The notes under the pieces are model-generated. The model worked only from the letters and a program-made list of their open reading frames with translations, did no database searches and was not told where the DNA came from. A stretch of DNA of 35,980 bases from Bradyrhizobium sp. STM 3843 (lineage in GTDB: Bacteria; Pseudomonadota; Alphaproteobacteria; Rhizobiales; Xanthobacteraceae), in contig NZ_CAFK01000064.1 in NCBI RefSeq assembly GCF_000239815.1, positions 1 to 35,980 of the forward strand, given 5' to 3'. The translations under genes were made by a program, and so were the position numbers. The stretch's first letter is position 1. Every line of letters begins with the position of its first letter. Shown here one piece after another: positions 1-7,977 of this stretch.

Positions 1-41
1 GAGCCAAGCAAGCCGGTGCGGGTGGAGAGATCACCCCACCC

Positions 42-97
42 CGCCTCACGGTTGGCTTTGCTCGCCGTGAGGCGACCCTCCCCCTCCAGGGGAGGGT
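42..97. repeat. Composite palindromic intergenic repeat
   Basis: Two adjacent perfect inverted repeats are visible. The first has 10-bp arms (CGCCTCACGG at 42-51 and CCGTGAGGCG at 65-74) around a 13-nt loop. The second has 9-bp arms (ACCCTCCCC at 75-83 and GGGGAGGGT at 89-97) around a 5-nt loop. The pair lies just beyond the 3' end of the leftward lipoprotein gene. Such composite hairpins are common between genes in this bacterial group and may act as transcript ends, but there is no T-tract, so calling it a terminator would be a guess. Confidence 0.7.
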
Positions 98-132
98 GAA
101 GCATCAACCACCCGTCGAGCCTGAGCTCAGGC

Positions 133-408
133 CTACTTGCCGCTGTCCAGCAGCGGGTCGAGGATGAAGGATTTTTTGGTGCCGCGCGGCGCGGCGGGGG
201 CGGCGTCTGCGCCGTAGTCCGAGCTGAACAGGGACGGCTTGGCCGCTCTCTCCGTTGCGGTGTCGCTCGGGGCGGACGACAATTGGGGCTGCGGCGGCGC
301 GGTCGGCGGCAGGTCCAGCGGACCCTTGCGCCCGCAGGAGGCGAGCAGCAGCGCGGCGGCGCTCACAACGACGATGGCCCAGCCTGACGGACGACGGCTA
401 CGATTCAC
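133..408 (-). CDS. lptM: LptM-like small lipoprotein
   Basis: Predicted 91-residue outer-membrane lipoprotein. From the GTG at 408 it begins with a basic n-region (RSRR), a hydrophobic stretch and a lipobox LASC with the lipidated Cys at about residue 25, followed directly by GRKGPLDLPP. A Cys-Gly-Arg/Gln-Lys-Gly-Pro-Leu start to the mature protein is the hallmark of the YifL/LptM family, which assists maturation of the LPS translocon LptDE. The tail is Ala/Pro-rich and probably disordered. An ATG at 477 would add 23 residues before an otherwise well-formed signal peptide, so the GTG is preferred. It lies 99 nt behind argH on the same strand. In related genomes lysA often follows, which would be beyond the left edge here. 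Confidence 0.75.
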   Translation of the reverse strand: MNRSRRPSGWAIVVVSAAALLLASCGRKGPLDLPPTAPPQPQLSSAPSDTATERAAKPSLFSSDYGADAAPAAPRGTKKSFILDPLLDSGK

Positions 409-507
409 GTTCGATATCCCCAATGCGGGCGGCACCATACAGAGAAAGGCTGGCCATGGCGAGTGCCGGAGTGCCACGCCGGCACGGCCAAATTGCCGGA
501 CGGCGCC

Positions 508-1899
508 CTATTTTCGCTGTTTTTCCAACCGTTTCAGCCAGCTCTTCGCCTGCGCGGTCACGTTCTTCGGCGCGGTGCCGCCGAAGCTCGTGCGGCTCTT
601 CACCGACGATTCGACACTGAGCACGCCGAGCACCTCGGCCGTGATCTTCGGCTCGACCTCCTGCATGGCCTTGAGCGGCAGCTCGTGCAACGCGACACCC
701 TGTTTGGCTGCGAGCGCGACGATCCGCCCCGTCACGTGATGCGCCTCGCGGAACGGCATTTTCAGGGTCCGCACCAGCCAGTCGGCGAGGTCGGTCGCGG
801 TGGCATAGCCCTCGCCGGCCGCCACTTTCATGCGGGCCTCGTCGGGCACGAGGTCGATCGCCATGCCAGTCATGGCGCGGATCGCCAGCGACAGCGCGGC
901 AAACGCCTCCATCGCCCCGTGCTTGTCCTCCTGCATGTCCTTCTGATAGGCGAGCGGCAGGCCCTTCATCACGATCAGGAGCGCGTTCAGCGCGCCGATC
1001 ACCCGGCCGGTCTTGGCGCGCACCAGCTCGGCCGCGTCCGGATTGCGCTTCTGCGGCATGATCGAGGAGCCGGTGGTGAACTTGTCCGACAGCTTCACCA
1101 GCCCGATCAGCGGCGAGGTCCAGATCACGATCTCCTCGGCGAAGCGCGACAGATGCACCGCGCAGATCGAGGCCGCCGACAGCGTCTCCAGCACGAAGTC
1201 GCGGTCGGAGACCGCATCCAGCGAATTGGCCATCGGCCGCTCGAAGCCGAGCGCCTCCGCCGTGGCGTGGCGGTCGATCGGAAATGAGGTGCCCGCGAGT
1301 GCGGCAGCGCCGAGCGGCGATTCGTTGAGCCGCTTGCGGGCGTCCGCAAAGCGGCCGCGGTCGCGCGCGGCCATCTCGACATAGGCCAGAAGATGATGGC
1401 CGAAGGTGACGGGCTGCGCGGTCTGCAGATGGGTGAAGCCGGGCATCACCGTTCCGGCATGCTCCAGCGCCCGCTCGGCGAGGGCCTGCTGATAGGCCGC
1501 GAGCGCGGCGTCGACCTCGTCGAGGGTGTCGCGGACGAACAGGCGGAAATCGGTCGCCACCTGGTCGTTGCGGGAACGGGCGGTATGCAGGCGGCCGGCC
1601 GCGGGGCCGATCAATTCGCCCAAGCGGCTCTCGACATTCATATGGATGTCTTCGAGCGCCCGCTTGAATTCGAACGAACCCTTGGCAATCTCTGACAAAA
1701 TCGTGTCTAGACCCTTGCCGATATTTTTCGCATCACTCGCGGTGATGATGCCCTGCGCAGCGAGCATCGCAGCGTGCGCCTTGGACGCGGCGATGTCCTG
1801 GGCGTAGAGGTGACGGTCGACGTCGATGGAGACGTTGATTTCCTCCATGATCTCGTCGGGACGCTCCGAGAACCGGCCGCCCCACATCTTGTTGCTCAT
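508..1899 (-). CDS. argH: Argininosuccinate lyase
   Basis: A full-length 463-residue cytoplasmic enzyme that cleaves argininosuccinate to arginine and fumarate, the last step of arginine synthesis. It begins with the typical [10 protein letters not shown]. The SRND segment near residue 109 and the FTHLQ catalytic region near 155-160 are present. The fumarase/aspartase superfamily signature [11 protein letters not shown] at 277-287 contains the catalytic serine loop. The length matches the family. It is divergent from tlpA across a 112-bp gap, the arrangement expected in Bradyrhizobium, and lies upstream of the LptM-like gene on the same strand. No anomaly was seen. Confidence 0.98.
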   Translation of the reverse strand: MSNKMWGGRFSERPDEIMEEINVSIDVDRHLYAQDIAASKAHAAMLAAQGIITASDAKNIGKGLDTILSEIAKGSFEFKRALEDIHMNVESRLGELIGPAAGRLHTARSRNDQVATDFRLFVRDTLDEVDAALAAYQQALAERALEHAGTVMPGFTHLQTAQPVTFGHHLLAYVEMAARDRGRFADARKRLNESPLGAAALAGTSFPIDRHATAEALGFERPMANSLDAVSDRDFVLETLSAASICAVHLSRFAEEIVIWTSPLIGLVKLSDKFTTGSSIMPQKRNPDAAELVRAKTGRVIGALNALLIVMKGLPLAYQKDMQEDKHGAMEAFAALSLAIRAMTGMAIDLVPDEARMKVAAGEGYATATDLADWLVRTLKMPFREAHHVTGRIVALAAKQGVALHELPLKAMQEVEPKITAEVLGVLSVESSVKSRTSFGGTAPKNVTAQAKSWLKRLEKQRK

Positions 1900-2011
1900 G
1901 CCTTGTCGCTCATGACTTGCCGCTCTTAAAATCTTGCCTGACCGCCAAAGGGAGACGCCGTCTTGAAGCGTGCACCCGATTGGCGCCTCTGATAGCCGTA
2001 ACCGACCCGAT

Positions 2012-2725
2012 ATGACAAACGATAAGCCCGATCCGTCGCCCGATCAGTCGCCCGATCAATCCCTTGCCCGCCCGGCCGCCTCGGGCCGGACCCCGCTCCT
2101 GATCGGCGCCATCGTGGCCATCGCCGCGTTAGGGGTGGTCGGTCTTTACGGCAGCGGGTTCTTGCACGGACGCCCCGCAGGCGACCAGGCCTGCCTTCCG
2201 GCGGTCGGTCTCGCCAAGAAGATCGCCCCGCTCGCCCATGGCGAGGTGGCGGCGCTGACCATGGCGGCGACCCCGCTCAAGCTGCCGGACTTGGCCTTTG
2301 AGGACGCCAACGGCGCGCCGAAAAAGCTCTCCGACTTCCGCGGCCGGACGGTGCTGTTGAACCTGTGGGCGACCTGGTGCGTGCCCTGCCGCAAGGAGAT
2401 GCCGGCGCTCGACCGGCTGCAGGCCAGGCTCGGGGGGCCAGACTTCCAGGTGGTCGCGGTCAATATCGACACCCGCGATGCCGACAAGCCGAAGGCCTTC
2501 CTGGCCGACGCCAAGCTGACGAAGCTGGAGTATTTCAGCGACGCCAAGGCCAAGGTGTTCCAGGACCTGAAGTCAATCGGCCGCGCCTTGGGCATGCCGA
2601 CCTCGGTGCTGGTGGACGCCTCCGGTTGCGAGATCGCGACCATCGCCGGCCCCGCCGAATGGGACAGCGACGACGCGGTGAAGCTGATCAAGGCGGCGAC
2701 CACGCCCGCCGCAGCGGGGCTGTAG
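2012..2725 (+). CDS. tlpA: Thiol:disulfide interchange protein TlpA
   Basis: A 237-residue membrane-anchored periplasmic thioredoxin. One N-terminal transmembrane segment (about residues 28-48) precedes a thioredoxin fold with the active site WCVPC (Cys123/Cys126). Two further cysteines (61 and about 216) could form the structural disulfide known in TlpA. The body, for example [16 protein letters not shown] and [15 protein letters not shown], closely resembles the Bradyrhizobium TlpA that reduces copper chaperones and subunit II for cytochrome aa3 assembly. The ATG at 2012 is chosen over 1970 because homologues have a short cytoplasmic tail. That tail carries three 12-bp repeats (2026-2061) encoding an SPDQ-type repeat. 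As a periplasmic reductant it could also serve the copper enzyme NosZ, which is an inference. Confidence 0.95.
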   Translation: MTNDKPDPSPDQSPDQSLARPAASGRTPLLIGAIVAIAALGVVGLYGSGFLHGRPAGDQACLPAVGLAKKIAPLAHGEVAALTMAATPLKLPDLAFEDANGAPKKLSDFRGRTVLLNLWATWCVPCRKEMPALDRLQARLGGPDFQVVAVNIDTRDADKPKAFLADAKLTKLEYFSDAKAKVFQDLKSIGRALGMPTSVLVDASGCEIATIAGPAEWDSDDAVKLIKAATTPAAAGL

Positions 2726-2746
2726 CTCTAGCGCGTCATGATTGCC

Positions 2747-2833
2747 GTCATTCCGGGGCAGCCCGTCAGGGCTGAACCCGGAATCTCGAGATTCTCAGGT
2801 GCGCTACCGCGCACCATGGTTTCTCGGAATGAC
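2747..2833. repeat. Palindromic intergenic repeat element
   Basis: An 87-bp element bounded by 9-bp inverted ends (GTCATTCCG at 2747-2755 and CGGAATGAC at 2825-2833). Inside are a perfect 14-bp palindrome GAATCTCGAGATTC (2781-2794) and a 7-bp hairpin GGTGCGC/GCGCACC with a 4-nt loop (798-804 and 809-815 of the 2 kb block). It fills the space between the converging tlpA and YjfB-like genes. Elements starting CGTCATTCCGGGG are frequent between genes of this bacterial group; a MITE/REP-like origin is an inference. Confidence 0.7.
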
Positions 2834-2875
2834 CGCGAACGAGATGACGGTTCGATTTTTTTTGACGCCGCAGAC

Positions 2876-3073
2876 TCAGGCGGCGATGTTGAGGTTGCCG
2901 CCAACGCCCGGCCCGACATTGGCGAGCGAGAGCGTCTGCTGGGCGCCGCCGAGCAGGGTCAGCACCGCCGACTTCTGGGCATCGAGGTTCTGCTTCAGCA
3001 TGGAGGTCGCAACCTGCTGCTGCACCGCACCCTGTTGCTGCGCCATGATGGCGGTAACCAAGCTCATATCCAT
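2876..3073 (-). CDS. YjfB-like small protein
   Basis: A 65-residue protein starting MDMSLVTAIM, Ala/Gln-rich with a predicted helical middle (residues 8-45) and a Gly/Asn-rich end. The pattern of an N-terminal helix, QQQ repeats, a central SMLKQNLDAQK and a short flexible tail resembles the YjfB family, sometimes labelled putative motility protein. The role is not established. The ATG at 3073 follows a GAGG element about 10 nt upstream; longer in-frame starts would add unrelated basic sequence. It runs in the same direction as the hydroxybutyryl-CoA dehydrogenase gene 70 nt upstream, so co-transcription is possible, but the palindromic element beyond its stop suggests the unit ends here. Confidence 0.7.
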   Translation of the reverse strand: MDMSLVTAIMAQQQGAVQQQVATSMLKQNLDAQKSAVLTLLGGAQQTLSLANVGPGVGGNLNIAA

Positions 3074-3143
3074 ACGCAAATACCCCTCGCCACTGCACGT
3101 TAACCGGCAAGTCTTAACGAAGGAACAATAGCGAGCGGCGGGT

Positions 3144-4022
3144 TCAGCGCGTCGGCACCGGCTTGGCGCCGCGATAGTCGTAGAAGCCGCGCTGGGTTTT
3201 GCGGCCGAGCCAGCCGGCCTCGACATATTTCACCAGCAGCGGACAGGGCCGGTATTTGGAATCGGCGAGCCCCTCATGCAGCACCTGCATGATGGAGAGG
3301 CAGATGTCCAAGCCGATGAAATCGGCGAGCTCCAACGGCCCCATCGGATGATGGGCACCGAGCTTCATCGCCGCGTCGATCGCCTCGACGTTCCCGACGC
3401 CCTCGTAGAGCGTGTAGATCGCCTCGTTGATCATCGGCAGCAGGATGCGGTTGACGATGAAGGCCGGGAAATCCTCGGAGACCGCGACCTGCTTGCCCAG
3501 GCGGGTGACGAATTCCTTGGATGCCTCGAACGTCACATCATCGGTGGCAATGCCGCGGATCAGCTCCACCAGTTCCATGAGCGGAACCGGATTCATAAAG
3601 TGGATCCCGATAAAATGCTCGGGCCGATCGGTGCAGGCCGCCAGCCGCGTGATCGAGATCGAGGAGGTATTGGAGGCGATCAGGGCCTCTGGCTTCAGGA
3701 CGGCGCAGAGATCATGGAAGATCTTGCGCTTGACCTCTTCCTTTTCAGTCGCGGTCTCGATCACGAGGTCGCAATCGGCAAGGCCGTCGAGCGTCTCGGC
3801 CGCGGTGATGTGGCCCAGGGCCTGGCCGCGGGCCTCGTCGGTGATGACCTTCTTGGCAACCTGGCGGGTCAGATTGCCATTGATCGTAGCCATCCCCGAC
3901 TTCAACCGGTCGGAGGAGACGTCGTTGAGCACCACGTCGAGCCCGGCGAGCGCGGCGACATGGGCAATCCCGTTGCCCATCTGTCCCGCGCCGATCACGC
4001 CGACCTTGTTGATCTGAGCCAT
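3144..4022 (-). CDS. hbdA: 3-hydroxybutyryl-CoA dehydrogenase
   Basis: A 292-residue NAD(P)-dependent short-chain 3-hydroxyacyl-CoA dehydrogenase that interconverts acetoacetyl-CoA and 3-hydroxybutyryl-CoA. The Rossmann motif VGVIGAGQMG begins at residue 7. The catalytic region HFMNPVPLMELVEL, with the His of the His-Glu pair, is in the middle, followed by PAFIVNRILLPMINEA and a C-terminal GWLGRKTQRGFYDY typical of the family. The ATG at 4022 (MAQINKVG) is chosen because the upstream 14 residues are not conserved-looking. It lies about 100 nt downstream of etfA on the same strand. This suits coupling of acyl-CoA or PHB oxidation to electron-transferring flavoprotein. Confidence 0.95.
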   Translation of the reverse strand: MAQINKVGVIGAGQMGNGIAHVAALAGLDVVLNDVSSDRLKSGMATINGNLTRQVAKKVITDEARGQALGHITAAETLDGLADCDLVIETATEKEEVKRKIFHDLCAVLKPEALIASNTSSISITRLAACTDRPEHFIGIHFMNPVPLMELVELIRGIATDDVTFEASKEFVTRLGKQVAVSEDFPAFIVNRILLPMINEAIYTLYEGVGNVEAIDAAMKLGAHHPMGPLELADFIGLDICLSIMQVLHEGLADSKYRPCPLLVKYVEAGWLGRKTQRGFYDYRGAKPVPTR

Positions 4023-4123
4023 TTTCTTGTCCACCGGAACGGCGCGTATCCCGCGCCTGTCCATGCTCCTGATAACGTCGAGACACCGGCCGGGATCGCC
4101 CCTTCCGGACGGTGTCGACCGGT

Positions 4124-5068
4124 TTATTTGCCGAGCTTGCCGAGCGCCTCGGTCAGCTCTGGGACGGCCTGATAAAGATCGGCGACCAGACCGTAATCGG
4201 CAACCTGGAAGATCGGCGCATCCTCGTCCTTGTTGATCGCCACGATCACCTTGGAATCCTTCATGCCGGCCAAGTGCTGGATCGCGCCGGAAATACCGAC
4301 CGCGACATAAAGCTCCGGCGCCACCACCTTGCCGGTCTGACCGACCTGCCAGTCGTTCGGCGCGTAACCGGCATCGACCGCGGCGCGCGAGGCGCCGACG
4401 CCGGCGCCGAGCTTGTCGGCCAGCGGCTCGATATATTTGGCGAAGTTCTCGCGGCTCTGCATGGCGCGGCCGCCGGAGACGATGATCTTGGCCGAGGTCA
4501 GCTCGGGACGGTCGCTCTTGGCGACCTCCTCGCCGACGAAGCTCGACAGCGCCGGATCGGCGACGGCTGCAACGGTCTCGACCGGCGCGCTGCCACCCTC
4601 GCCGGCGGCGGCGAAGGTCGAGGTGCGCACCGTGATCACCTTCTTGGCGTCCTTGGATTTCACGGTCTGGATCGCGTTGCCGGCATAGATCGGCCGCTCG
4701 AACGTATCCGGCGCCACCACCTTGATGATCTCGGACACCTGCATCACGTCCAAGAGCGCAGCCACGCGCGGCATCACGTTCTTGTAGCGCGAGGTCGCGG
4801 GCGCGACGATCGCGTCATAGCCCGCGGCGAGCTGGACGATCAGCGCCGCCAGCGGCTCGGCGAGGTCGTGCGCATAGGCCGCATCGTCGGCCAGCAGCAC
4901 CTTCCTGACGCCCGCAAGCTTGGCGGCCGCATCGGCGGCGGCCTTGGCGTTCTGACCGGCGACCAGCACGTCGACTTCGGCGCCGAGCGCAGCGGCGGCG
5001 GTCAGCGTCTTGTTGGTCGCGTCCTTGACGGCAGTATTGTCGTGTTCGGCAATCAGCAGCGTCGCCAT
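4124..5068 (-). CDS. etfA: Electron transfer flavoprotein alpha subunit
   Basis: A 314-residue FAD-binding subunit of the soluble ETF heterodimer, which takes electrons from acyl-CoA dehydrogenases and passes them to ETF-ubiquinone oxidoreductase. The N-terminal domain starts [11 protein letters not shown]. The C-terminal FAD domain contains [28 protein letters not shown] and the signature [15 protein letters not shown]...[13 protein letters not shown]. The true start is the ATG at 5068, overlapping the etfB stop by one base (TGATG). A GTG immediately upstream gives one extra residue and is unlikely. Tight overlap and order etfB-etfA are standard. Confidence 0.97.
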   Translation of the reverse strand: MATLLIAEHDNTAVKDATNKTLTAAAALGAEVDVLVAGQNAKAAADAAAKLAGVRKVLLADDAAYAHDLAEPLAALIVQLAAGYDAIVAPATSRYKNVMPRVAALLDVMQVSEIIKVVAPDTFERPIYAGNAIQTVKSKDAKKVITVRTSTFAAAGEGGSAPVETVAAVADPALSSFVGEEVAKSDRPELTSAKIIVSGGRAMQSRENFAKYIEPLADKLGAGVGASRAAVDAGYAPNDWQVGQTGKVVAPELYVAVGISGAIQHLAGMKDSKVIVAINKDEDAPIFQVADYGLVADLYQAVPELTEALGKLGK

Positions 5069-5817
5069 CACAGCACCCCGGCTTCGGTCTTGAGTTTGGA
5101 GACGAGTTCGGCGACGTCCTTGACCTTGACGCCGGCCTTGCGGCCCGCCGGTTCTGCGGTCTTGAGAATTTCGAGGTGGGGCGTGAGATCGACGCCGGTG
5201 TCGGCGGCGGTCTTCTCCGCAATCGGCTTCTTCTTCGCCTTCATGATGTTCGGCAGCGACGCATAGCGCGGCTCGTTGAGGCGGAGATCGGTGGTGACGA
5301 TCGCAGGCCCCTTCAGCTTCACGGTCTGCAGACCGCCATCGACCTCGCGCGTCACTTGGAAGTCAGAGCCTTCGACCTCGAGCTTGGACGCGAAGGTCGC
5401 CTGCGACCAGCCGAGCAGCGCGGCCAGCATCTGGCCGGTCTGATTGCTGTCGTCATCGATCGCCTGCTTGCCGAGAATGATGAGACCGGGCTGCTCCTCC
5501 TGCGCGACGACCTTGAGGATCTTGGCCACCGCCAGCGGCTCGACATTGCCTTCGGCCTTGACCAGGACGCCGCGATCGGCGCCCATCGCCAGCGCGGTGC
5601 GGATCGTCTCTGACGCCTGCGCGGGTCCGATCGAGACGATCACGACCTCGGTGGCCTTGCCGGCTTCCTTCAGCCGCAACGCTTCCTCGACCGCGATCTC
5701 GTCGAACGGATTCATCGACATCTTGACATTGGCGAGTTCAACGCCCGATCCGTCGCTCTTGACGCGGACCTTGACGTTGTAATCGACCACCCGCTTGACC
5801 GGCACCAGAACCTTCAT
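5068..5817 (-). CDS. etfB: Electron transfer flavoprotein beta subunit
   Basis: A 249-residue AMP-binding partner of EtfA. It begins [16 protein letters not shown] and contains [16 protein letters not shown], the MGADRGVLV loop and the [16 protein letters not shown] nucleotide-binding region, all characteristic of bacterial EtfB. An AGAGGA ribosome-binding site lies 5 nt before the ATG. It is the first gene of the etfB-etfA-hbdA run. About 280 bp separate it from the cobalamin adenosyltransferase gene upstream on the same strand, so its promoter is probably in that gap. Confidence 0.97.
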   Translation of the reverse strand: MKVLVPVKRVVDYNVKVRVKSDGSGVELANVKMSMNPFDEIAVEEALRLKEAGKATEVVIVSIGPAQASETIRTALAMGADRGVLVKAEGNVEPLAVAKILKVVAQEEQPGLIILGKQAIDDDSNQTGQMLAALLGWSQATFASKLEVEGSDFQVTREVDGGLQTVKLKGPAIVTTDLRLNEPRYASLPNIMKAKKKPIAEKTAADTGVDLTPHLEILKTAEPAGRKAGVKVKDVAELVSKLKTEAGVL

Positions 5818-6101
5818 CGATCCTCTTTCGCTTAAATCTTTCGGGTTAACCTGTTCGGGCGCGGAACCTAAATCGGCCGTACCCCCCGGTCAACGCGCGA
5901 GAGGGGAAAATTCATGCTCCGCACGGCGGGGTCCTTGGATCCGAATGCGTACCCCCGCCGCGAGCGATCACCTTACCCCCTTGCCGCCTCCCTCGGTAAT
6001 CGCAAATCCATGATTCAGCGCGGCTTTTCGATCTTGCGTCCACGCGCTGGACACCTGACGCCCGAGCCGGGACATCATAGCGGATCGGCGCGGCCGGCGC
6101 G

Positions 6102-6674
6102 TCAACGATTCTGCCCGGGAACCCAAAGAACGTCGCCGGCGCCGTTCCCGTTCGCCGCGCGGCTGGCGACAAACAGGAAATCCGACAGCCGGTTCATGTA
6201 GCGCAGGGCGGCCTCGCTGACCGGCTCGTTGGGCTGGGCGGCAAGTTCCGCCATCAGCCGTTCCGCCCGGCGGCAGATCGTTCGCGCCAGATGCAGATGC
6301 GCCCCGGCCGGCGTGCCGCCCGGCAGCACGAACGAGGTGAGCGGCGGAAGCTGCGCGTTCAGCGCATCGATGTCGCGTTCGAGACGGTCGACCTGGCTCG
6401 AGACCACGCGCAACCGCTCGGCCTTGCCGTCGCGCTGGGGAACGGCAAGGTCGGCCCCGAGGTCGAACAGATCGTTCTGGATCAGCGACAGCATGGCGTC
6501 GATCTCCGGCGCCTCGGCCAGATGAAGCCGGACCACGCCGATCGCCGCATTGGTTTCGTCGACCGTGCCATACGCCGAGACGCGCAGGTCGAATTTCGGC
6601 CGGCGCTCACCGTTGCCCAGCGCTGTCGTACCGTCGTCACCGGTGCGCGTATAGATGCGGTTGAGGACGACCAT
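6102..6674 (-). CDS. PduO-type cob(I)alamin adenosyltransferase
   Basis: A 190-residue ATP:cob(I)alamin adenosyltransferase that makes adenosylcobalamin. The N-terminal YTRTGDDGTTALGNG binds ATP. AYGTVDETNAAIG and the C-terminal RTICRRAERLM, with catalytic Arg/Glu residues, define the PduO-type (ATR) family rather than the CobA/CobO type. Length is normal. A GGAG site precedes the ATG. The gene sits about 50 nt behind the small twin-transmembrane protein gene, a pairing that appears common in alphaproteobacteria. The spacer between them consists of a degenerate repeat of the upstream gene's own end. Confidence 0.93.
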   Translation of the reverse strand: MVVLNRIYTRTGDDGTTALGNGERRPKFDLRVSAYGTVDETNAAIGVVRLHLAEAPEIDAMLSLIQNDLFDLGADLAVPQRDGKAERLRVVSSQVDRLERDIDALNAQLPPLTSFVLPGGTPAGAHLHLARTICRRAERLMAELAAQPNEPVSEAALRYMNRLSDFLFVASRAANGNGAGDVLWVPGQNR

Positions 6675-6683
6675 GTGTGTCTC

Positions 6684-6738
6684 CTTAACGACCTGTCTTA
6701 GCGACCCACCTTAACGACCCATCCTTACTTAGCGACCC
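6684..6738. repeat. Four copies of CTTARCGACCC at a stop codon
   Basis: Copies of CTTA(A/G)CGACC(C/T) start at 6684, 6697, 6710 and 6728. The copy at 6728 encodes the last codons and TAA stop of the twin-transmembrane protein on the minus strand; the other three follow in the spacer before the adenosyltransferase. Each carries a TAA on the minus strand, and together the copies cover all three reading frames. The leftmost copy abuts the GGAG ribosome-binding site of the next gene. Confidence 0.8.
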
Positions 6739-6923
6739 ATGGCCCAGATCGCGGCCATCGCGACAACGATGGCGACGAACTGCAGGATCACGCGCCAGCG
6801 CATCAGCTTCTGCGACAGGTTGGGTGAACCACCGCGCATCATGTTGACGAGGCCGAGGAACAGCACGAGCGCAACCGCGCCGACGGCGATGGGAAGAATT
6901 AACATGCTCAACAGGGACGTCAT
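6729..6923 (-). CDS. Twin transmembrane (HIG1-like) small protein
   Basis: A 64-residue inner-membrane protein with two hydrophobic helices (about residues 5-26 and 44-62) and a basic loop (MMRGGSPNLSQKLMRWRVILQ) between them. The pattern, short helix, N-x-SQKLMRWRV, second helix, matches the small HIG1-domain/twin-transmembrane proteins of alphaproteobacteria. Mitochondrial HIG1 proteins associate with respiratory complexes; a respiratory role here is only inferred. The ATG at 6923 is chosen because the preceding 12 codons do not continue the family pattern; the ribosome-binding site is weak. It is the upstream gene of the adenosyltransferase pair. Confidence 0.8.
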   Translation of the reverse strand: MTSLLSMLILPIAVGAVALVLFLGLVNMMRGGSPNLSQKLMRWRVILQFVAIVVAMAAIWAMGR

Positions 6924-7041
6924 CGGCGTTAGATAACATCGGAAGCCCCTGGGCGCCATCTCGGATCAGATCTGGCGGATCAGAGATGGCGGATCGGTGC
7001 TGCGGTGCTGCACGATCTGGCTTTTCGCGGAAGAATGTCCG

Positions 7042-7977
7042 ATGGTCGCCCTGAACGGCTGCCGTCGCGGGTGCAGGTGCAAGGTGAGGCTGCTTCGTTA
7101 TATCATCCACGTCAGCTGGGATGCGTTCTACACTTTCCTTGCCGATGACGGCTGGGCGATCGCGAGCCATATTGCGCTCTCGAGCCTGATGGCGCTGTTT
7201 CCGTTCCTGATCGTGCTGACCTCGCTCGCCGGCTTTCTCGGCTCCAAGAATCTCGCCGATCAGGCCGCCAGCCTGCTGCTGCAGACCTGGCCGACCCAGG
7301 TGGCCGATGCGCTGGCCACCCAGATCCACGACGTGCTCACCACGACCCGAACCGATGCACTGACGATCGGCGCCGTGCTCTCGGTCTATTTCGCCTCCAA
7401 CGGCGTCGAGGCGCTCCGCGTCGGGCTCAATCGCGCCTATAACGTGGTCGAGCCGCGGCGCTGGTATTGGCTGCGGCTGGAGTCGATCGGCTACACGCTG
7501 CTCGCCGCGTTCACCGCGCTTGCCATGTCGTTCCTGATCGTGCTCGGACCTTTGATCATGGCGACCGCGCGCCACTATCTTCCGCTCGCCGTCGAGACCA
7601 ATGAGCGCTTCGTGCACCTGTCGCGCTACGGGATCACGGTCACGGCCCTGACCGTCGCGCTCTTCGTTCTTCATGCCTGGCTGCCGTGCGGCCGCCGCAG
7701 CTTTCTGCAGATTCTGCCCGGCATCGTCTTTACCTTACTCGCCTCGCTGATCTCCGGCATCGTGTTCGGCCAGTATCTGGCGCGCTTCGCCAACAACTAC
7801 GTCACGATGTATGCCGGGCTGGCGTCGGTGATCATTGCACTGGTGTTTCTCTATTTCATCGCCGCCATCTTCATCTACGGTGGCGAGCTCAACGCCGCGA
7901 TCATCAAGTCGCGGCTGCCGCGCGGTAGGTCGCCTCGAGCAGCGCGGTCGCCAGCGCCCGCGGAGAAACGGGCTTGA
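7042..7977 (+). CDS. YihY/BrkB family inner-membrane protein
   Basis: A roughly 311-residue polytopic membrane protein formerly mislabelled ribonuclease BN. Family features are the amphipathic entry FYTFLADDGWAIASHIALSSLMALFPFLI, the later YYWLRLESIGYTLL-type segment (here WYWLRLESIGYTLLAAF), and the end YVTMYAGLASVIIALVFLYFIAAIFIYGGELNAAI. About six transmembrane helices are seen. The molecular function of the family is unsettled. The ATG at 7042 has a GGAAG element 8 nt upstream. A GTG at 7084 (VRLLRYII) is an alternative that would start nearer the conserved region; an ATG at 6997 is less likely. Its last 74 nt overlap the 3' end of the histidine kinase gene on the opposite strand. Confidence 0.9.
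   Translation: MVALNGCRRGCRCKVRLLRYIIHVSWDAFYTFLADDGWAIASHIALSSLMALFPFLIVLTSLAGFLGSKNLADQAASLLLQTWPTQVADALATQIHDVLTTTRTDALTIGAVLSVYFASNGVEALRVGLNRAYNVVEPRRWYWLRLESIGYTLLAAFTALAMSFLIVLGPLIMATARHYLPLAVETNERFVHLSRYGITVTALTVALFVLHAWLPCGRRSFLQILPGIVFTLLASLISGIVFGQYLARFANNYVTMYAGLASVIIALVFLYFIAAIFIYGGELNAAIIKSRLPRGRSPRAARSPAPAEKRA

Noticed and set aside
463..1287. A 274-codon frame antisense to argH
   Set aside because: Overlaps the catalytic half of a clear argH; composition typical of an antisense shadow.
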